A DNA stretch of 64,000 nucleotides from Palsa-504 sp963739135. GTDB taxonomy: Bacteria; Actinomycetota; Actinomycetes; Streptosporangiales; Streptosporangiaceae. A program made the translations under genes and the position numbers. The DNA lies in the NCBI GenBank assembly GCA_963739135.1, contig CAVTZG010000017.1, positions 620,001 to 684,000 of the forward strand, read 5' to 3'. Positions 60,156 through 64,000 of this stretch are shown here, piece by piece; the stretch's first letter is position 1, and every line of letters begins with the position of its first letter. A model generated the notes under the pieces. The model had not been told where the DNA came from. It worked only from the letters and a program-made list of their open reading frames with translations, and did not search any database.

Positions 60156-61082
60156 GTGGAGGTTCGCCAGCTCGAGGCGTTCGTGGCGGTGGCCACCGAG
60201 CTCCACTTCGGGAGGGCAGCCGAGAGGCTGTACATGGGACAGCCGGCGCTGAGCGGGCTGATCCGCCGCCTGGAGGGGGAGCTGGGCACCCGCCTGTTCA
60301 CGCGCACCACGCGGCAGGTGGAGCTGACCGGCGCCGGCGAGGAACTGCTGGGCCGGTCCAAGGCCATACTCGACGATATCGCTGCCGCCGCGGCGGCCGT
60401 CCAGGCGGTCACCGCCGGCGAGATCGGGACGGTCCGGCTGGGCATCACCCCGCCGGTCGCGCCCGTGCTGGCGCCTCACCTGTGCCGGGTGTTCGCCGAC
60501 CAGGCTCCCGAGGTCCGGGTGGCCGTGGAGCCGATGTGGCTTCCCGAGCTCACCTACGGGATCGTCAGCGGGCAGATCGACGTGGCCGTCACCTGCGGCA
60601 GGATCCCGGGCCCGGACGGCGTGGTGAACGTGGCGTTCTGCGCCGAGCCGCTGCTCGTCGGGCTGCGGCCCGGGCACCGCCTGGCCGGCCAGGACAGCGT
60701 CCGGCTGGCCGACCTGGCCCAGGACGTGCTCGGCCGCACCCGCGAGCACATCTTCCCGGCCTGGGCGACGTGCCAGCGGCAGGCCCTGGAGGCGGTCGCG
60801 GTGAGCCCTCCGTCGGTCCCGCTGGAAGACGCCGACCTGTCCGCCGCCCGCTGGCTGGATCAGCCCGGCGTCGACTGGATCATGCTCATCGGCTCGCTGA
60901 CCAGGACGCACACCGCTACCGTGATCAAGCCCGTTACCCCGGCCCGGCCAGCGCCGTTCACGCTGCAGTGGAACCCCGGCCGGGTGCGGATCCCAGCCGT
61001 CTCCCGGTTCGTCCGCGCGGTCCTGGCCGCCGACCCCCCGCCTGGCTTCGTGACCCAGCCCGGCCATCTGCACCATCATTGA
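60156..61082 (+). CDS. LysR-type transcriptional regulator
   Basis: 308 residues from a GTG. N-terminal winged HTH (EVRQLEAFVAVATELHFGRA, AERLYMGQPALSGLIRRLEG, LFTRTTRQVELTGAG) and the LysR effector domain with GTVRLGITPPVAPVLAPHL. 48 bp after the deacetylase and 197 bp before the RND gene, the likely target by position. Confidence 0.92.
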   Translation: MEVRQLEAFVAVATELHFGRAAERLYMGQPALSGLIRRLEGELGTRLFTRTTRQVELTGAGEELLGRSKAILDDIAAAAAAVQAVTAGEIGTVRLGITPPVAPVLAPHLCRVFADQAPEVRVAVEPMWLPELTYGIVSGQIDVAVTCGRIPGPDGVVNVAFCAEPLLVGLRPGHRLAGQDSVRLADLAQDVLGRTREHIFPAWATCQRQALEAVAVSPPSVPLEDADLSAARWLDQPGVDWIMLIGSLTRTHTATVIKPVTPARPAPFTLQWNPGRVRIPAVSRFVRAVLAADPPPGFVTQPGHLHHH

Positions 61083-61278
61083 TCGGCTGGCGTGATCAAT
61101 GTGTTCCCAGATCGCACCTATATCCCGGCCGCCGCCGCGTGCGACAGTCGTAAATATCGCGCCGCAGGTAGGTTAGCGCATCCGGCGGCGAGGGGGGCGG
61201 TTTTGGTGGAATCTCATGTAGCCAGCACCGTTGCGCTGGTGACCGTGGCTGGCAGCACGCCCGGCACGACAGGCTGAC

Positions 61279-64000
61279 ATGCTGGGCGCGGTTGTCGCCG
61301 CGAGCGTGCGGTTCCGGTTCCTGGTCATCGCGCTCGCGGCCGGGATCGTCGCGCTGGCGGTCGCGTGGCTGCCGGGAATGCATTCCGACGTGCTCCCTGA
61401 GACGTCGCCGGTCACGGTGACGATCCAGACCGACGCGCCGGGGTTGTCCGCCCCCGAGGTGGAGTCCCTGGTCACGGTGCCGCTGGAGAAGAACCTGCTC
61501 GAGGGCGTGCTGGGCGTCACCGACGTCACCTCGGACTCCATCCCCGGCCTGTCCCAGATCCAGCTGCACTTCGCCTCGGGCACCGACCTCTACCAGGCCC
61601 GCCAGCTCGTGCAGGAGCGGCTCACCCAGGCGTTCGTGCTGCCGAACGTGTCCAAGCCGCCGGTGATGCTGCAGCCGGAGTCGTCCACCGGCGACGTGAT
61701 GCTCATCGGGCTGACCTCGAGCCGACTCAGCCTGATCGACCTGTCGACGCTGGCCCGCTGGACGATCGTGCCGCAGCTGCTCGGCGTGGCCGGCGTCGCC
61801 GACATCGCCACCTTCGGCCAGGCCGACCAGCAGCTCCAGGTGCTGGTCGACCCGGCCCGGCTGGCCGCGGATCACGTCACGGTGGCACAGATCATCGAGA
61901 CCGCCGGTGACGCGCAGCTGGTCTCGCCGATCAGCTATCTGGAAGGGTCCACGCCCGGCACCGGCGGCTTCGTGGAGGACCCGAACCAGCGCCTCACGAT
62001 CCAGCCGGTGCTGCCGTTCGGCTCGCCGGCCAACCTCGGCCAGGTTCCGGTGGCCGAGACCACCGGACCCCGGCCGGTGCCGCTGAGCCGCGTCACCGAC
62101 ATCGTGGTCGGCCATCAGCCGCTGATCGGCGACGGCCTGGTGCGCGGCCAGCCCGGGCTGGTGCTGGTGGTGGAGAAGCTGCCGTCGGCCAGCGTGGCGG
62201 CGGTGACCAACGGGCTGGACCAGGCGGTGGCCCAGCTGCGGCCTGCCCTGGCCGGGGTGCAGATAGACACGTCGCTGTACCGGCCGGCCAGCTACATCGA
62301 CACTGCGTTCCATAACCTCGGCACCGCGCTGAACGCCTCGGCGATCCTCACCGCGCTGGCGCTGATCCTCCTGCTGCTGAGCGTGCGGCTGGCCGCGATC
62401 GCGCTGGTGACCGCCGGGATGTCGCTGCTGGCCGGGGTCCTGGTGCTCGACTTGCTCGGGTACACGTTCAACGCGCTGGTCACGCTCGGCCTGCTGCTGG
62501 CGCTCGCGATGGTGGCCGGCGAGGCCGCGGCGACCGCGCACCGCCTGCTGCGCCGGCTGCGAGCCGAAGCCGGCCAGAGCAGCCGGCCGTCCGGGAGCAG
62601 CGTGGCCGCCGTGGCCTGCGGCGAGCTGCGCGGCCCGCTGGGCACCGCGACGCTGGCTGTGCTGGCCGCGGCCGTACCGGTCGTGCTCATATCCGGCCTC
62701 ACCGGCACCTTCCTGCGGCCGATGGCGCTGGCGTTCATCTTGGCGGTGGCGGCCTCGATGGTGGTCGCGCTGACCGTCGCGCCCGCGCTGGCCGCCGTGC
62801 TGCTCGGCGGAGACCGCCAGGCTCCGCCCGCGCGCAGGGCGTCCCGCCATGCGCCGGCGATGCTGCTGGGCGCGGCGTACCGGGCGGCGCTGCGGTGGAC
62901 GCTGCGGATGCCGCGCTGGATCCCGGCCCTGCTGTGCGTGGCCGGGATCGGCGCGCTGGCCGCGTTGCCGGCCATGCATCCCGGGCCGCCGCAGTTCCAG
63001 GACCGGAACCTGGTGATCCGCTGGACCGGGGCGCCCGGCATGTCGCTGCCGGAGCTGGACCGGCTGGCCGCGCGGACCTCGCAGGAACTGACCGCGCTGC
63101 CCGCGGTCGGCGACGTGGCGGCGACCGTGGGCCGGGCCGTCTCGTCGGACCAGATCGTCGCGACCAACTCGGCCGAGATCTGGGTCACGATCAAGCCCAG
63201 CGCGAACTATGACAGCACGGTCAGCCAGGTCCGCGCCATCGCCGAGGGCACGCCCGGAGTGGCTGGCACCGTCAGCACCTACGAGGCCGACAGCATGAGC
63301 GGCGTGCTGGCCGCGGCGCCCGCCGCCCTCACCGTCCGGCTCTACGGGTCTGACTACGGCGAACTGGCCCAGCTGGGGCTGCAGGTCCAGGCGGTCATGT
63401 CGCGGATCAGCGGGCTGGGATCGCCGCAGATGCAGCTGCCGGTCGAGCAGCCGACGCTGAACCTCACGGTCAATCTGACCGCCGCGACCAAGGCCGGCCT
63501 CACCCCGGGAGACGTCCGCCGCGAGGCGGCCACCCTGATCAACGGCCTGACCGTGGGTAACCTCTTCGAGCAGCAGAAGGTCTTCGACGTCGTGGTGGTC
63601 GGTACGACGGCGGTGCGCAGCAGCGTGACCAGCGTGAACAATCTGCTAATCGACACGGTGAACGGCGGGCACGCCCGGCTGGGCTCGCTGGCCCGGGTCA
63701 GCGTGGCGGCCGACCCGGAAGACATCACGCACGACCAGATGTCGCCCTATGTGGACGTGACCGCCTCGCTGTCCGGGCGCAGCCTGAGCTCGGCCAGCAC
63801 GGAGGTGTCCGACGGGCTGAGCCGGATCTCCTTCCCGCTCGGCTACTACGCCGTGGTCCAGGGGCCGGCCAACCCAGGGCTCTGGACCGCACGGCTGGCC
63901 AGTTACGTGATCGCGGCCCTGATCGGAATCCTGCTGCTCGCCCAGGCCGCGACCCGCAGCTGGCGGCTGGCGCTGCTGGTGCTGGCCGCGCTGCCGGTTC
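61279..64000 (+). CDS. RND-family efflux permease, partial (runs off the window)
   Basis: At least 907 residues from the ATG at 61279, with no stop by 64000. AcrB/CzcA-like: first helix FRFLVIALAAGIVALAVAWL, porter motifs VTVTIQTDAPGLSAPEVESL and VTVPLEKNLLEGVLGVTDVT, a helix-4 region ALVTLGLLLALAMVAGEAAA and TM11-like ends. In helix 4 the canonical Asp-Asp proton relay is Gly-Glu. No adaptor protein gene is upstream in the window. Exports a drug or metal by family; substrate unknown. Confidence 0.85.
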   Translation, partial: MLGAVVAASVRFRFLVIALAAGIVALAVAWLPGMHSDVLPETSPVTVTIQTDAPGLSAPEVESLVTVPLEKNLLEGVLGVTDVTSDSIPGLSQIQLHFASGTDLYQARQLVQERLTQAFVLPNVSKPPVMLQPESSTGDVMLIGLTSSRLSLIDLSTLARWTIVPQLLGVAGVADIATFGQADQQLQVLVDPARLAADHVTVAQIIETAGDAQLVSPISYLEGSTPGTGGFVEDPNQRLTIQPVLPFGSPANLGQVPVAETTGPRPVPLSRVTDIVVGHQPLIGDGLVRGQPGLVLVVEKLPSASVAAVTNGLDQAVAQLRPALAGVQIDTSLYRPASYIDTAFHNLGTALNASAILTALALILLLLSVRLAAIALVTAGMSLLAGVLVLDLLGYTFNALVTLGLLLALAMVAGEAAATAHRLLRRLRAEAGQSSRPSGSSVAAVACGELRGPLGTATLAVLAAAVPVVLISGLTGTFLRPMALAFILAVAASMVVALTVAPALAAVLLGGDRQAPPARRASRHAPAMLLGAAYRAALRWTLRMPRWIPALLCVAGIGALAALPAMHPGPPQFQDRNLVIRWTGAPGMSLPELDRLAARTSQELTALPAVGDVAATVGRAVSSDQIVATNSAEIWVTIKPSANYDSTVSQVRAIAEGTPGVAGTVSTYEADSMSGVLAAAPAALTVRLYGSDYGELAQLGLQVQAVMSRISGLGSPQMQLPVEQPTLNLTVNLTAATKAGLTPGDVRREAATLINGLTVGNLFEQQKVFDVVVVGTTAVRSSVTSVNNLLIDTVNGGHARLGSLARVSVAADPEDITHDQMSPYVDVTASLSGRSLSSASTEVSDGLSRISFPLGYYAVVQGPANPGLWTARLASYVIAALIGILLLAQAATRSWRLALLVLAALPV

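Noticed and set aside
61096..62979. 627-residue minus-strand frame over the RND gene
   Set aside because: Antisense of a clearly coding transporter.

Overview
The window is high-GC DNA with many GTG starts, 4-nt ATGA/GTGA gene overlaps, mycothiol/DinB-like, DUF3052, DUF1707 and HAF-repeat proteins, and actinomycete-type mobile-element remnants. All of this points to a large-genome actinomycete, probably from the Streptosporangiales/Streptomyces-like sphere. The exact genus cannot be read from the sequence. No rRNA gene, intact tRNA gene, CRISPR array or intact insertion sequence was seen.

Layout. 0.9-5.6 kb: a cytosolic subtilisin-like protease diverges from a TPR-CHAT (caspase-like) protein across a short region with a 19-bp tandem direct repeat, and a small beta-rich ORF follows. 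This resembles a two-protease conflict or cell-death cassette. 5.7-12.8 kb: an accessory zone with two truncated MobF relaxase N-termini, the C-terminal stub of a tyrosine integrase, and two copies of a tRNA-3'-end-like element. Between them lie an SDR, a broken histidine kinase, a stand-alone ClpN-UVR protein, a PspA-like protein, a VOC protein and an aminoglycoside-phosphotransferase-like kinase. 12.8-16.8 kb: an SPFH/RHH pair, small proteins and a cluster of broken genes (YhgE/Pip-like, TetR, PPOX).

16.8-29.2 kb holds the most unusual locus. On the minus strand, a WD40 membrane protein, a membrane coiled-coil protein, two ATP-grasp ligases and an M20 dipeptidase are arranged in series. On the plus strand, a third ATP-grasp ligase is translationally coupled to an S51/GATase1-like peptidase and a Fes-like esterase, followed by a second (frameshifted) esterase and otsA. 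The content suggests making and breaking of a small peptide-like or ester-linked compound. 29.4-39.2 kb: lipoprotein, DUF1707 protein, SthA transhydrogenase, CsbD, a B12 ABC transporter (SBP-permease-ATPase) behind a cobalamin riboswitch, an MFS remnant and a PDZ trypsin-like protease. 39.4-46.2 kb: S53 peptidase diverging from an MreB-like actin, then a PadR-controlled MacB/FtsX-type ABC exporter operon.

46.3-64.0 kb: DUF3052 protein, MFS exporter, an orphan FUSC-type cytoplasmic domain, VOC, DUF1349, a narG fragment, a Cys-rich protein, cupin, alditol-oxidase-like flavoprotein, a secreted HAF-repeat protein, NudC coupled to an M20 peptidase, a polysaccharide deacetylase, a LysR regulator and an RND efflux permease that runs off the right edge.

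Two traits recur. First, many genes carry short in-frame tandem repeats in loops or tails (otsA, S53, mreB-like, DUF3052, MFS, FUSC, alditol oxidase). Second, a high number of genes are truncated or frameshifted. Together they suggest a genome prone to slippage, element insertion and decay.
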